This document shows positions 17,133-27,054 of a DNA stretch of 64,000 nt, piece by piece. How positions within the stretch are numbered: the first letter of the stretch is position 1; each line of letters starts with the position of its first letter. The translations under genes and the position numbers were made by a program. This DNA is from Moritella sp. 5 (lineage in GTDB: Bacteria > Pseudomonadota > Gammaproteobacteria > Enterobacterales > Moritellaceae). The notes beneath the pieces are model-generated. The model had not been told where the DNA came from. It worked only from the letters and a program-made list of their open reading frames with translations, and made no database searches. Location of the stretch: positions 3,750,065-3,814,064 of the forward strand of contig NZ_CP056122.1 in NCBI RefSeq assembly GCF_018219455.1, read 5' to 3'.

Positions 17133-17738
17133 TTAGGCTTGGGTATAACTAATAATATTGTGGATTGTCACAGGCTTTCCCGTCATATTACGGTAACCGT
17201 GCTGCTGGTCAGCATTAAACTTAACACTCTCCCCTTGCTTCAAAATATGCCATTCCTGTTCAATGCCAGCGGGAGTCAGCGTTAAAAAATATTCCATTGC
17301 CCCATCAACGGCAATAATATGCTCGACCACACCCGTATTATGCGGTGCCGAAATATGCGATCGCTGTGGATCTAACGTGATCTGGAATACTTCAATCTTA
17401 GTCAGTGCGTCATAAGGAAATAGTGTCACGATGTGAATATCTTGCTCACTATTGTCCAATTTATTTATCGGTTTATTGGCTGGCTGTGTTTGTGCAAAAT
17501 CAGTCAAAAAGTAAGAAAGTGGTAACTCAAAACCATTGGCAATATTCCATAATCGCACCACGGTTGGGCTTGATTCACCGCGCTCAATTTGGCCTAGCAT
17601 GGCTTTTGATACGCCAGTGTATTGACTGGTTTTGTCTAAACTCCAGCCTTTTTTACTACGCGCAGTTTTAAGACGCGAGCCTAAAGATGCATGAATATTG
17701 ATAATAATGTCCTTTGTGATAACTCTGTTTGTAATCAC
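17133..17738 (-). CDS. XRE/cupin transcriptional regulator (SutR-like)
   Basis: A 201-residue regulator with an N-terminal helix-turn-helix (LGSRLKTARSKKGWSLDKTSQYTG VSKAMLGQIERGESSPTV, about residues 19-60) and a C-terminal cupin domain (about 120-198: ISAPHNTGVVEHIIAVDGAM, LKQGESVKFNADQQHGYRN). This layout and its divergence from a BenE transporter match E. coli sutR (ydcN) beside ydcO. The cupin probably binds a small ligand. It likely controls the transporter and itself through the palindromes at 17773-17828. The start at 17738 is the longest frame; a slightly shorter protein is possible. Confidence 0.85.
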   Translation of the reverse strand: MITNRVITKDIIINIHASLGSRLKTARSKKGWSLDKTSQYTGVSKAMLGQIERGESSPTVVRLWNIANGFELPLSYFLTDFAQTQPANKPINKLDNSEQDIHIVTLFPYDALTKIEVFQITLDPQRSHISAPHNTGVVEHIIAVDGAMEYFLTLTPAGIEQEWHILKQGESVKFNADQQHGYRNMTGKPVTIHNIISYTQA

Positions 17739-17772
17739 TTTCGTTGTAAAAGTTTTTATAAAAATGAAACTT

Positions 17773-17788
17773 GTGCGTTATAACATAC
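17773..17788. promoter_or_regulatory. Putative operator 1 between sutR-like gene and benE
   Basis: GTGCGT TATA ACATAC, an imperfect 6-4-6 inverted repeat with the same left arm and spacing as the better copy 40 bases downstream. The repetition of the unit in the divergent promoter supports a regulator site. Confidence 0.5.
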
Positions 17789-17812
17789 AGTGTTACTTTA
17801 TCGAGATGTATC

Positions 17813-17828
17813 GTGCGTTATTACGCAC
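17813..17828. promoter_or_regulatory. Putative operator 2 between sutR-like gene and benE
   Basis: GTGCGT TATT ACGCAC, perfect 6-bp arms with a four-base spacer. It lies 43 bases before the proposed benE start and 40 bases (near four helical turns) from operator 1, so two dimers could sit on the same DNA face. Confidence 0.6.
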
Positions 17829-17870
17829 AAAGACTTTATCACGAAATCGATAATTGGAGAAGCGGTGACA

Positions 17871-19052
17871 ATGACCAGCACAATTTTAAATAGAATAAAC
17901 ATGGGGTTTATTGCTTCTTTAATCGGCTTTACCAGCTCTATCGCTTTAATATACCAAGCGGCTTCAAATCTAGGAGCAGACTTGGTAATGATATCAAGTT
18001 GGGTCTTTGCGTTGGGGCTTGGTATGGGGCTCTCCTCTATTGGCCTATCACTCTATTACCGCACCCCTCTGTTAATCGCATGGTCGACACCCGGTGCAGC
18101 ACTATTAATCACCAGTACCCAAGGCTTTAGCATTAACGAAGCTGTCGCAGCCTTCATTTTCTCAGCCTGCTTAATCGCACTGTCAGGTATATCCGGGTTA
18201 TTTGAGAAGTTAATGAATCGCGTGCCCTTACAAATCGCCAGTGCCATGCTGGCTGGGATCTTACTGTCGTTTGGCATCGATGTATTTAATGTTATGAACG
18301 AGTCCCCACTGCTTGTCGGGCTGATGCTTATTACCTACTTAGTCTGTAAATCATTTATACCGCGATTTGCCATGCTCGCGATTTTAATAGTGGGGATGAC
18401 ATCCGCGTCGATACAAGGACTCTTTGTCGTACCAGATTTAGAATGGAGTTTCGGACAACTTATTTATATTGAACCTGAATGGAGTTTAGCCGCGTTAATC
18501 AATATCGGTTTACCCTTATTTCTGGTCACGATGGCGACTCAAAACATGCCCGGTATCGCTATTTTAAAAGCCCATGGTTATCACGCGCCGGTATCTAAAT
18601 TAATGACGGTAACAGGCATGACAAATATGCTTATTGCACCATTTGGAGGCTTCGGTATTAATTTAGCGGCGATCACAGCGGCAATCTGTATGTCAGAAGA
18701 AGTCGACAACGATCCTAAAAAACGTTATTGGGCTGCGGTGAGTGCGGGAGCGTTCTATTTGTTAATGGGAGTTTGTGCATTTAGCCTCATGACCTTATTT
18801 CAAGCCATGCCGTCAGCATTAATATATGCATTAGCCGGGATTGCCCTCTTCTCTACGATTGGCAGTAGCTTACAACAGGCTTTTATTGAATCGCCTTATA
18901 AAGAAGCAGCACTAATGACCTTTTTAGTCACCGCATCTGATTTTACCTTGTGGCATATTGGCTCGGCATTATGGGGCATTACGGCGGGGTTAATAACCAT
19001 CGTGATTTCAAGGCGAGTAACAGCGAAAACATCAGTGCCCGTTAAAGCATAG
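17871..19052 (+). CDS. BenE-family transporter (YdcO-like)
   Basis: Inner-membrane protein of the benzoate:proton symporter (BenE) family. About 12 hydrophobic segments are visible over 393 residues, with FTSSIALIYQAASNLGA at the start, TPGAALLITSTQGFSINEAVAAFI in the middle and MATQNMPGIAILKAHGY and FGGFGINLAAITAAICMSEE later, all BenE-like. I chose the ATG at 17871 (MTSTILNRINMG) with GGAG upstream; the frame is open to 17790 but that region contains the putative operators. Divergent from the XRE/cupin regulator. The E. coli relative has no firmly known substrate, so transport of benzoate is not assured. Confidence 0.88.
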   Translation: MTSTILNRINMGFIASLIGFTSSIALIYQAASNLGADLVMISSWVFALGLGMGLSSIGLSLYYRTPLLIAWSTPGAALLITSTQGFSINEAVAAFIFSACLIALSGISGLFEKLMNRVPLQIASAMLAGILLSFGIDVFNVMNESPLLVGLMLITYLVCKSFIPRFAMLAILIVGMTSASIQGLFVVPDLEWSFGQLIYIEPEWSLAALINIGLPLFLVTMATQNMPGIAILKAHGYHAPVSKLMTVTGMTNMLIAPFGGFGINLAAITAAICMSEEVDNDPKKRYWAAVSAGAFYLLMGVCAFSLMTLFQAMPSALIYALAGIALFSTIGSSLQQAFIESPYKEAALMTFLVTASDFTLWHIGSALWGITAGLITIVISRRVTAKTSVPVKA

Positions 19053-19072
19053 ATCATAGACCAAATAGATAT

Positions 19073-19774
19073 CTAAGCTGTATCTTCGCTTTCAAACCAG
19101 CGATACACAATACCCGCTAAGATAGCGCCAACAATCGGTGCGACCCAAAATAACCATAGCTGCGACACAGCCCAATCACCTTGAAAAATAGCCACACCAG
19201 TACTACGAGCAGGATTAACCGAGGTATTGGTGACAGGAATAGTTATTAAGTGGATCAAGGTTAAACTAAGACCAATTGCAATCGGTGCAAATCCTTGTGG
19301 CGCACGTTTATCCGTTGCCCCCAGGATGATGATTAAGAACATAAACGTCATGACGATTTCTGTCACTAATGCCGCGACTAACGTATAACCACCTGGAGAA
19401 TGTTCACCATAGCCGTTTGATGCAAAACCAGCAGAAGCATCAAAACCTGCTTGACCACTTGCGATCAGATATAAGATTGCAGCTCCGGCAATACCCCCTA
19501 ATACTTGCGCAAAAATATAAGGCCCAAGCTCTGCAGCAGAGAAACGACCGCCAGACCAAAGCCCGATTGAAACAGCAGGGTTTAGATGACAACCCGAGAT
19601 ATGCCCAATCGCAAACGCCATGGTTAATACGGTCAAACCAAATGCCAGTGACACTCCTAATAATCCGATACCGACATCTGGAAATGCAGCGGCTAACACA
19701 GCACTACCACAACCGCCTAGAACTAACCAAAATGTACCAATAAACTCAGCAGCCAGCTTTTTTGTTAACGTCAT
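19073..19774 (-). CDS. aqpZ: Aquaporin Z (water channel)
   Basis: Water-selective channel of the inner membrane. Both NPA half-helix motifs are present ([17 protein letters not shown] and [14 protein letters not shown]), along with six membrane segments and the [18 protein letters not shown] start typical of AqpZ. The arginine after the second NPA forms the selectivity filter. Total length of about 233 residues is normal. I placed the start at the ATG at 19774 ([11 protein letters not shown]); an ATG four codons upstream is also open. Convergent with benE, with 20 bases between the stop codons. Confidence 0.95.
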   Translation of the reverse strand: MTLTKKLAAEFIGTFWLVLGGCGSAVLAAAFPDVGIGLLGVSLAFGLTVLTMAFAIGHISGCHLNPAVSIGLWSGGRFSAAELGPYIFAQVLGGIAGAAILYLIASGQAGFDASAGFASNGYGEHSPGGYTLVAALVTEIVMTFMFLIIILGATDKRAPQGFAPIAIGLSLTLIHLITIPVTNTSVNPARSTGVAIFQGDWAVSQLWLFWVAPIVGAILAGIVYRWFESEDTA

Positions 19775-20080
19775 GATTAAATCCATATAATAGTGTCAAA
19801 ACATTAATTGAGGATAGTCTAAAATGCCAGTTTTGCGCCCATGTTAATTGCCAATAAATGTCGCGTAATCTCGCACATCAGAAAATAACGAAAAAATTGA
19901 TAGTAAACTAGCACCAAATTGTTGGTTATACTTCATAATGCACCCTGTAATATCGTGATTGACTGTTAAAAATATAGCATTGCCACTGTTTTATCCTCAT
20001 CTACAGGATCACTTTTTCAATAAAAAACTATATACTCCCCTGCTCAACCGCCCTTTGGTTTCATAATACGAGAGACAGAT

Positions 20081-21991
20081 ATGCTGCACCAGACGTTACA
20101 ACACTATTTTGGCTATGATCAATTTAGAGAAGGCCAAGAAGCTGTCATTAACAGTATTGTCAGTGGCAATTCAAGTGCAGCAATCTTTCCAACTGGCTCA
20201 GGTAAATCATTATGCTATCAGGTATCAGCCTTACACTTACCTCATTTAACCTTGGTCATTTCACCTTTATTAGCCCTAATCCAAGATCAGCTATTGTTTT
20301 TAAAGAAACATAACGTCGCGGCGGCTAAAATTGATTCGAGCATGTCAGTCGATGAAGTCAGAGATACCATGTCAAAAGTTCGTGAGGGCAAAGTAAAGAT
20401 CTTAATGATCTCGGTTGAACGCTTGAAGAATGAGCGCTTTCGTAAATTCATCAAGCAAGTACCGATTTCATTATTGGTGATCGATGAAGCCCACTGTATT
20501 TCAGAATGGGGACACAACTTCCGCCCCGATTACTTGAAACTGCCGCAGTACCAAAAAGAGCTAAACATTAAACAAGCTTTATTATTAACGGCAACTGCGA
20601 CACCTGCGGTGATTAAAGACATGGAAACTAAGTTTAATATCAAGCCAGAAGATATTATACAAACTGGTTTTCATCGCGCTAACCTTAGCTTATTAATGCA
20701 CCCTATTGCCCAAGACAAAAAACTACATGCGCTAACTCGTTGGCTAGGTAAAAAGGCCGGACAAGCATCCATTGTCTATGTCACCTTGCAAAAAACCGCA
20801 GAAGAACTAGCCAGTGCCCTGCAACAAACAGGTATTGAAGCCGTGGCTTATCACGCAGGCATGCCCACCGAGATACGCGAAGAAGTACAGCAAAACTTCA
20901 TGCGTAATGGCATCGACTGTATTGTTGCAACCATCGCCTTCGGGATGGGTATCGATAAAAGCAACATCCGTAACGTAGTGCATTTTGATTTACCTAAATC
21001 CATCGAAAACTACAGTCAGGAGATTGGCCGTGCGGGTCGTGACGGTAATGATTCACAATGCTTAGTATTGGCGAATCTAGATAACCAAAGTATTCTCGAA
21101 AACTTTGTTTACGGTGATACTCCCGAGCTCAATGGCATTGAAACGGTACTTGCCGAGATCCAAGCCGCCGGGACTGAATGGGAACATACTTTATACGGGT
21201 TATCGATGAGCAGTAACTTGCGCCAAGCCCCATTAAAAACCTTACTGGTGTATTTAGAAATGCAAGGCATCATCAAGCCACTGTATTCGTATTTTGCCGA
21301 GTACCGCTTTAAATTTTTGAAAGATCCGGCGCAAATACTCAGCCAGTTCACTGATGAAAAACGCGTGTTTATTGAAGAAATATTTAACGCATCACCAGCG
21401 AAACGAACTTGGGCAACAGTTAACTTTGAACGAATGAGTGAAGGTTATCAAGAACAGCGGAGCCGTGTGATCACCGCGTTAGAATTTTTACATGAACGCA
21501 ATAATATCGTCCTTGAAAGCAAGTTAATGACTGATGTATATCAGATATTGAATTCACGTTTTGATAGTCAGCAATTAGCCGAAACTCTGCATCAACAATT
21601 TTCGCATAAAGAACAAAGTGAAATAAAACGAGTGCATGCGGTAGGCCAATATATTCAGAGTTCACAATGCTTGAGTAAAGGTTTATCAACCTACTTTGGT
21701 GATGAGAATGCGCCAGAAAAATGCGGTACTTGCTCTGTCTGTCAGGGACGTATTGCACAATTGCCGCAACCACCCAGCATGCCCCCACTATCGATAGAGC
21801 ACGTTGTCGAACTAAGCCAAGCGTTTATTAATGCTTGCGACAAACAACCTACGCCAGTATTAATCACGCGTTTCTTATCCGGTATAAGTACACCGTTATT
21901 TATGAAAATGAAAGCGAAGAAGATCAGTAATTTTGCCGCGCTGCAAGCCTATCCTTATCAGCAGGTATTAGATCTTATTAGGCACAGTTGA
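20081..21991 (+). CDS. RecQ-family ATP-dependent DNA helicase
   Basis: A 636-residue superfamily 2 helicase. Motif I is TGSGKS (Walker A), motif II is DEAH (VIDEAHCISEWGHNFRPDY), followed by LLTATATPAV and motif VI QEIGRAGRDG. The RecQ zinc-binding site is present downstream as CLSKGLSTYFGD ... KCGTCSVC. The C-terminus (LITRFLSGISTPLFMKMK...) looks like a shortened helical domain and not a canonical HRDC, so this is probably a RecQ paralogue and not the main RecQ. It stands alone; the ATG has a GAGAG ribosome site. Role in DNA repair or recombination is inferred. Confidence 0.88.
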   Translation: MLHQTLQHYFGYDQFREGQEAVINSIVSGNSSAAIFPTGSGKSLCYQVSALHLPHLTLVISPLLALIQDQLLFLKKHNVAAAKIDSSMSVDEVRDTMSKVREGKVKILMISVERLKNERFRKFIKQVPISLLVIDEAHCISEWGHNFRPDYLKLPQYQKELNIKQALLLTATATPAVIKDMETKFNIKPEDIIQTGFHRANLSLLMHPIAQDKKLHALTRWLGKKAGQASIVYVTLQKTAEELASALQQTGIEAVAYHAGMPTEIREEVQQNFMRNGIDCIVATIAFGMGIDKSNIRNVVHFDLPKSIENYSQEIGRAGRDGNDSQCLVLANLDNQSILENFVYGDTPELNGIETVLAEIQAAGTEWEHTLYGLSMSSNLRQAPLKTLLVYLEMQGIIKPLYSYFAEYRFKFLKDPAQILSQFTDEKRVFIEEIFNASPAKRTWATVNFERMSEGYQEQRSRVITALEFLHERNNIVLESKLMTDVYQILNSRFDSQQLAETLHQQFSHKEQSEIKRVHAVGQYIQSSQCLSKGLSTYFGDENAPEKCGTCSVCQGRIAQLPQPPSMPPLSIEHVVELSQAFINACDKQPTPVLITRFLSGISTPLFMKMKAKKISNFAALQAYPYQQVLDLIRHS

Positions 21992-21994
21992 AAA

Positions 21995-22037
21995 AACTAA
22001 AATCGAGAGCATAACAAATATGCTCTCGATTTTAGTT
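21995..22037. terminator. Perfect 19-bp hairpin between convergent genes
   Basis: AACTAAAATCGAGAGCATA, a five-base loop, then its exact reverse complement, just after the helicase stop and 31 bases before the end of the convergent VirK-like gene. It probably ends transcription from both sides. A-rich and T-rich bases flank it but there is no long T-run. Confidence 0.75.
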
Positions 22038-22067
22038 AGAAGATGTTTAGTTCAGTGATTCTATCGT

Positions 22068-23000
22068 CTACGTCACCTTAGACAGTGCCAGTTTACGTGC
22101 GATTTCTTCCGCTAATGCATCCAGCCATTCGTATCGTTTACGGTACATCGCGCGTTTAGTACGTTTAATGTCTTCTAGATTTTTGCGTATTTCTAGAGGA
22201 CTTAATTCATAAAGGCTTTCATTATATTTTTCGGCACCCAATGATTCCCAATGCGCATCATAATTAGAAGTGACGGTTTTCTTTTTATATCGGTTGCATT
22301 GGTATATATGAGCTTTGTTATTGACTAGTAAAAGACGCTTTACATCCCAAACATTGGCAATGATGGTAAGCATCTTAATCATCATGTCCTTGGGTCTTTG
22401 CCCGTGATGCTGCTTAGTAAAGTATTTGATACGTTCATTTATTTCTGGCGAACTCTTAGGGCCTTGTAAGCCACCCACTATTATCGTTCTACCTTCACCA
22501 ATATTATCACTCACACTGAAGGTGAGCGCATAGAAAACGTTGCCAGTCTCATCGAGTAACTTTAAACCCAAATCACCTTCTTTGTGATTCTTTGCACAAT
22601 AGCCAAGTGAAACACTATACTCTTGCTCACCAACAAGAAATCGGGTGACTTCTAACCCTTGCGCTGAACTGTACATAGTGAGAGCCGTTTTTTCCGGTAA
22701 CTGTTCAGTAATAAAATCATAGTGCTCACAAATCAGATTAATTCGTTCAACAGTCCCATTCGTGATATCGACGTAAGGACGAAATATTTTTTGTAAATAC
22801 TTAGGGTGCTGTTCTAATAATAAATCAAGGTAAGGTGCTTTGATTGCCGCTTGTAGTTTATGGAAATGAGAACGATATGCAAGTGCTTGTAATACAAACT
22901 TCAAGCGATAAAACCAGCGGAACTTACGACGTCTAAACGTATTTTTATCCGAGTCAGAAAAAGCGACACCGCTTAATTCGATGAGATTTTTAGTTCGCAT
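22068..23000 (-). CDS. VirK/YbjX family protein (DUF535)
   Basis: A 310-residue protein of the VirK/YbjX family, which has been tied to virulence gene expression and antimicrobial-peptide resistance in enterobacteria. The family core is seen in TIIVGGLQGPKSS, HHGQRPKDMMIKMLTIIANVWD and LLLVNNKAHIYQCNRYKKK. No signal peptide or membrane segment is evident. I chose the ATG at 23000 (MRTKNLIELSG), which has AAGG eight bases upstream; the longer frame to 23105 adds an unlikely N-terminus. The molecular function is unknown. Confidence 0.83.
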   Translation of the reverse strand: MRTKNLIELSGVAFSDSDKNTFRRRKFRWFYRLKFVLQALAYRSHFHKLQAAIKAPYLDLLLEQHPKYLQKIFRPYVDITNGTVERINLICEHYDFITEQLPEKTALTMYSSAQGLEVTRFLVGEQEYSVSLGYCAKNHKEGDLGLKLLDETGNVFYALTFSVSDNIGEGRTIIVGGLQGPKSSPEINERIKYFTKQHHGQRPKDMMIKMLTIIANVWDVKRLLLVNNKAHIYQCNRYKKKTVTSNYDAHWESLGAEKYNESLYELSPLEIRKNLEDIKRTKRAMYRKRYEWLDALAEEIARKLALSKVT

Positions 23001-23356
23001 TTTATACCTTACTGCTGATGAATAGTTAACACACGTCACACTTTGGTTGCATTTAACGACAAAAAAGGTGATCAGCATGCAATATTTAATATTTAATTCT
23101 ATCAATAATGCAATTATAAGTATATAGAATGGCTAAATGGCTTTTATAAAGGGTTAGATAAGGAAAATCTGGAGTGCAGTTAAGAACCGTAATAACAGAA
23201 AATAGGACAGTATAATCGAGGCAAAAAAAAAGCATGACATTTACTGCCATACTTTCTTTAAACTTGATTCTTAAATTAAAGCACAATTACTAATTCGTTA
23301 ATCAATAGTATGTAACTCATGAATAAAATAACGAACTAGCAAGTCGTAAACAATAA
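23001..23356. other. Intergenic region downstream of nagE
   Basis: 356 bp without a credible gene. Near nagE, TAATTCGTTA (about 23290) can pair with TAACGAACTA (about 23330) across a long loop, a weak end-of-transcript structure. The rest probably holds the promoter of the VirK-like gene; I see no defined boxes. Confidence 0.4.
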
Positions 23357-24811
23357 TTACACTAATTTTTTAAGTTCGTTCGCAACAAACTCAACCTGTG
23401 GGCCAACCACAACCTGTACTGCTGTTTTACTTGGCTTGATTACACCCGGAACATGGCGCTTAAGTTCAGCATCATTGACTAGGCTAGAGTCTTTAACTTC
23501 AAGACGTAAACGTGTCGCACAATTATCAATATGGACAAGATTATCTTTGCCGCCTACCAATTCTAAAACTTTACCTGCAACGTCAGCATGTGAAGCTTTA
23601 CCCGCTTTAGCAGGAGCAGCCGCTTCGTCACCAGCGTCTTCACGACCCGGTGTTTTAAGGTCAAACTTAACAATGATAGTACGGAATGTTACGTAGTAGA
23701 TTACGAAGAATGCAGCACCTTGAACAAGTAACATATACCATTGTGTTGCTAATGGATTACCTGAAGACAATACTAAGTCAACCAGACCCGCACTGAAACC
23801 AAAACCGGCCATCCAATGCATCGAGGCAGCTATGAATAGCGAGAGACCCGTTAGCAGTGCATGTATTACATATAGTACAGGGGCAACAAACATGAATGAA
23901 AATTCAATTGGTTCTGTAACGCCCGTGAAGAATGCCGCAAAGCCAGCAGCCATCATGATTGAGGTAACGCTTGCTTTATTTTCAGGTTTAGCAGTATGAA
24001 TGAAAGCCAATGCCGCACCTAATAGACCGAACATCATAATTGGGAAGAAACCAGCTTGATACATGCCTGTCACACCCGGTACAGCCGTGCCTTCTGCGAT
24101 TGATTTAGAACCTGCTAAAAAGTTAGGTATATCGTTAATACCTGCTACGTCAAACCAGAATACAGAGCTTAATGCATGGTGAAGACCAACAGGAATAAGC
24201 AGACGGTTAAAGAACCCATAAAGACCCGCACCCGCTGGTCCCATATCTTTAATGCCAATACCGAAACCCACTAAACCATCAAAAATCATTGGCCATACAT
24301 ACATAAGCACGAATGAAGCCCCCATCATAACAAAAGATGTTACGATAGGAACAAGACGACGACCACTGAAGAACGTGAGGGCTTTTGGTAATTCAACTTC
24401 ACTGAAACGGTTATACAATTCAGCTGAAATAACACCCACTAGAATACCAATAAACGGGTTTTGAATTTTAGCAAATGCAGCGGAAACCTGATCAACATCC
24501 ACACCTTGGATTGCAGCTACTGCAGCCGGTGAAAGCAATGTGGTTACGACTAAGAAGCCAACAAGTCCAGCAAGTGCCGCTGAACCGTCTTTATCTTTTG
24601 ACATGCCGTAAGCAACACCGACAGCAAATAGAAGGGCCATATTATCAATAATAGCGCCGCCTGATTTGATAAAGAATGCAGCAAATATATTGTCACCACC
24701 CCAAGCAACTGGATCAATCCAATAACCAATACCCATTAATATAGCAGCAGCAGGTAGCACTGCTACAGGAACCATCAGTGCTCGACCGATTTTTTGTAAA
24801 TAGCTAAACAT
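23357..24811 (-). CDS. nagE: PTS N-acetylglucosamine transporter, IICB components
   Basis: Membrane permease that imports N-acetylglucosamine and phosphorylates it. The IIC domain fills about residues 1-370 (MFSYLQKIGRALMVPVAVLP at the start, GVTEPIEFSFMFVAP as the sugar-site signature). After a linker rich in Ala and Lys comes the IIB domain with the phospho-accepting cysteine in HIDNCATRLRLEV. There is no IIA domain, so phosphate must come from a separate EIIA, as in many marine gammaproteobacteria; E. coli NagE carries IICBA. The ATG at 24811 is chosen over an upstream TTG. Divergent from nagBAC, with control sites between. Confidence 0.93.
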   Translation of the reverse strand: MFSYLQKIGRALMVPVAVLPAAAILMGIGYWIDPVAWGGDNIFAAFFIKSGGAIIDNMALLFAVGVAYGMSKDKDGSAALAGLVGFLVVTTLLSPAAVAAIQGVDVDQVSAAFAKIQNPFIGILVGVISAELYNRFSEVELPKALTFFSGRRLVPIVTSFVMMGASFVLMYVWPMIFDGLVGFGIGIKDMGPAGAGLYGFFNRLLIPVGLHHALSSVFWFDVAGINDIPNFLAGSKSIAEGTAVPGVTGMYQAGFFPIMMFGLLGAALAFIHTAKPENKASVTSIMMAAGFAAFFTGVTEPIEFSFMFVAPVLYVIHALLTGLSLFIAASMHWMAGFGFSAGLVDLVLSSGNPLATQWYMLLVQGAAFFVIYYVTFRTIIVKFDLKTPGREDAGDEAAAPAKAGKASHADVAGKVLELVGGKDNLVHIDNCATRLRLEVKDSSLVNDAELKRHVPGVIKPSKTAVQVVVGPQVEFVANELKKLV

Positions 24812-24916
24812 ACAGCCATTATCCTTATTTAAGTTTAAATCCAAATCAATGTTTTGTTCTTGTTATGAAACTGTTCAAATTCCATTAAAAGAACAGACTT
24901 TTTACTTACGCCATAA

Positions 24917-24939
24917 CTTATTTCGTAATGTAAAGTAAG
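24917..24939. promoter_or_regulatory. Possible NagC-type operator
   Basis: CTTATTTC gtaatgt AAAGTAAG, an imperfect inverted repeat (six of eight positions) with a seven-base centre. The arms recall the TTATTT/AAATAA ends of NagC/Mlc sites. It lies between nagE and nagB, where NagC acts in relatives. Assignment is tentative. Confidence 0.4.
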
Positions 24940-24982
24940 AACGATTGAATGACAAACGTAATTCACCTTTAATTCATTACAG

Positions 24983-24998
24983 TGTGATCTATTTCAAC
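24983..24998. promoter_or_regulatory. CRP-like site between nagE and nagB
   Basis: TGTGA TCTATT TCAAC matches the CRP pattern TGTGA-N6-TCACA at eight of ten arm positions. Its place, about 104 bases before nagB and 172 before nagE, suits activation of GlcNAc genes in the absence of preferred sugar. Confidence 0.55.
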
Positions 24999-25101
24999 CA
25001 TTTGAGCATAAAAAGACAAGTTTTGATGGCTGGATCCTAAAACTTAATTTACAATTTAAAAAAAGTATCAATTACCATTAAAAAATTATAGAGAGTAACG
25101 C

Positions 25102-25911
25102 ATGAGATTAATTCCTTTACTTACCCCTGCTCAAGTTGGTCGCTGGAGCGCTGCTTACATCGCTAACAAGATTAACGCATTCAACCCAACTGCAGACAAG
25201 CCGTTTGTATTAGGTCTACCAACTGGCGGAACTCCTCTAACAACCTATAAAGAGCTAATCAAGTTACACCAAACTGGTGAAGTTAGCTTTGAACACGTTG
25301 TTACTTTCAACATGGATGAATATGTAGGTATAGATAAAGATCACCCAGAAAGCTACCGCACATTCATGTACAGCAACTTTTTCAATCACGTAAACATTCA
25401 AGATAAAAACGTTAACTTACTGAATGGTAATGCTGACGATCTGGATGCTGAATGCCAGCGTTATGAAGACAAAATTAAGAGCTACGGTCAAATTAACCTA
25501 TTCATGGGTGGCGTTGGCGTTGATGGTCACATCGCATTTAACGAACCAGCTTCATCACTGGCTTCACGCACTCGCATCAAAACACTAACAGAAGACACGC
25601 GTATTGCTAATTCACGTTTCTTCGATAACGATATTAGCCAAGTGCCAAGACTCGCGCTTACCGTTGGCGTAGGCACACTATTAGACTCACAAGAAATCTT
25701 AGTGTTAATCACTGGTCATAATAAAGCCCAAGCACTTGAAGCGGCTGTCGAAGGTAGTGTTAACCACCTTTGGACAATCTCTGCGCTACAGTTACACCCT
25801 AAATCAATCATTGCTTGTGACGAACCAGCAACGATGGAATTAAAAGTGAAAACTGTACGCTACTTTAAAGAGCTAGAAGCAGAAAACATTCAAAGCTTTA
25901 TTGCGGAGTAA
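25102..25911 (+). CDS. nagB: Glucosamine-6-phosphate deaminase
   Basis: Converts glucosamine-6-phosphate to fructose-6-phosphate and ammonia, the last step that feeds amino sugars to glycolysis. Motifs are [17 protein letters not shown] (phosphate loop), [10 protein letters not shown] with the catalytic Asp, [16 protein letters not shown] with the ring-opening His, and the conserved allosteric-site region. Length 269 residues is close to the E. coli enzyme (266). First gene of nagBAC, with the ATG at 25102 after GAGAG. Only four bases separate its stop from nagA. Confidence 0.96.
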   Translation: MRLIPLLTPAQVGRWSAAYIANKINAFNPTADKPFVLGLPTGGTPLTTYKELIKLHQTGEVSFEHVVTFNMDEYVGIDKDHPESYRTFMYSNFFNHVNIQDKNVNLLNGNADDLDAECQRYEDKIKSYGQINLFMGGVGVDGHIAFNEPASSLASRTRIKTLTEDTRIANSRFFDNDISQVPRLALTVGVGTLLDSQEILVLITGHNKAQALEAAVEGSVNHLWTISALQLHPKSIIACDEPATMELKVKTVRYFKELEAENIQSFIAE

Positions 25912-25915
25912 GCCC

Positions 25916-27052
25916 ATGTATGCACTCACTAATTGTACTATCTACACAAACGACAGTGTGTTAACTGAGCACTGTGTAATTGTCGATGGTGAATACATTC
26001 ATGACCTAGTTGCTGTCGCAGATTGCCCAGCAGATATCGAACGTATTGACCTTGCCGGTGCAAGCTTAACTGCTGGTTTTATTGATTTACAACTCAATGG
26101 TTGCGGTGGTGTATTGTTTAATACGGATATCAGTATTAACACCCTTGAAATCATGCAACAAACCAACGAGCGCTTTGGCTGTACTAGCTACTTGCCAACA
26201 TTGATCACGGCTACCGACACAGAAATGAAGTCTGCGATTGATACGATGACGGCGTATTTAGAAAAACACAGCAACCAAGCACTCGGCTTGCATTTAGAAG
26301 GTCCTTACCTGTCTACAGCGAAGAAAGGTATTCACAGTATTAATCTTATTCGTCGCAGTGAACAAACGATGATCGACCATATCTGTACCAATAGTGCAGT
26401 AATCAGCAAAGTAACCTTAGCACCAGAAAATACTGACGCGGCACACATTGCACAGTTAACCGCAGCAGACGTATTAGTATCAGTTGGCCACACGAACGCA
26501 ACGTACACCGAATGCATGCAAGGTTTTGAAGCTGGTGCGCGTTTTGCGACGCATTTGTTTAATGCCATGAGCTCAATTACGGGTCGTGATCCAGGTGTTG
26601 TTGGCGCAATTTACGATCATAAAGAGGTTTACGCCGGTATTATCGTTGATGGCCACCATGTCGATTACGCGAATGTACGCATGAGCCATAAGTTAATGGG
26701 CGAAAAATTAGTCTTAGTGACTGATGCCGTCGCGCCAGCGGGGGCCAACATCGAATCTTTTGACTTTGTTGGCACAGAAGTGTTCTATCGTGATGGTAAA
26801 TGTGTTGGTGCCGATGGTACACTAGGCGGTTCAGCATTAACGATGATCGAAGCAGTTGAAAATACAGTGAAATATGTTGGCTTACCGCTGGCAGAAACAC
26901 TACGTATGGCAAACCTATACCCAGCAAAAGCAATTGGTGTAGCAGATAAACTTGGTAGCATTGCAAAAGGCAAAGTTGCGAATTTAACAGCCTTCAATGC
27001 CGACTTCACCGTTATCAAAACGATTGTAAACGGAAAAGTGAAAAGCTTCTAA
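25916..27052 (+). CDS. nagA: N-acetylglucosamine-6-phosphate deacetylase
   Basis: Removes the acetyl group from GlcNAc-6-phosphate to give the substrate of NagB. An amidohydrolase fold: [12 protein letters not shown] near the start, [11 protein letters not shown] with the metal-binding Glu, [10 protein letters not shown] and [10 protein letters not shown] carrying metal-binding His residues, and LVTDAVAP with the catalytic Asp. 378 residues, close to the family norm. The ATG at 25916 has GGAG seven bases upstream; a TTG at 25901 would overlap nagB and is less likely. Middle gene of nagBAC. Confidence 0.95.
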   Translation: MYALTNCTIYTNDSVLTEHCVIVDGEYIHDLVAVADCPADIERIDLAGASLTAGFIDLQLNGCGGVLFNTDISINTLEIMQQTNERFGCTSYLPTLITATDTEMKSAIDTMTAYLEKHSNQALGLHLEGPYLSTAKKGIHSINLIRRSEQTMIDHICTNSAVISKVTLAPENTDAAHIAQLTAADVLVSVGHTNATYTECMQGFEAGARFATHLFNAMSSITGRDPGVVGAIYDHKEVYAGIIVDGHHVDYANVRMSHKLMGEKLVLVTDAVAPAGANIESFDFVGTEVFYRDGKCVGADGTLGGSALTMIEAVENTVKYVGLPLAETLRMANLYPAKAIGVADKLGSIAKGKVANLTAFNADFTVIKTIVNGKVKSF

Positions 27053-27054
27053 TT

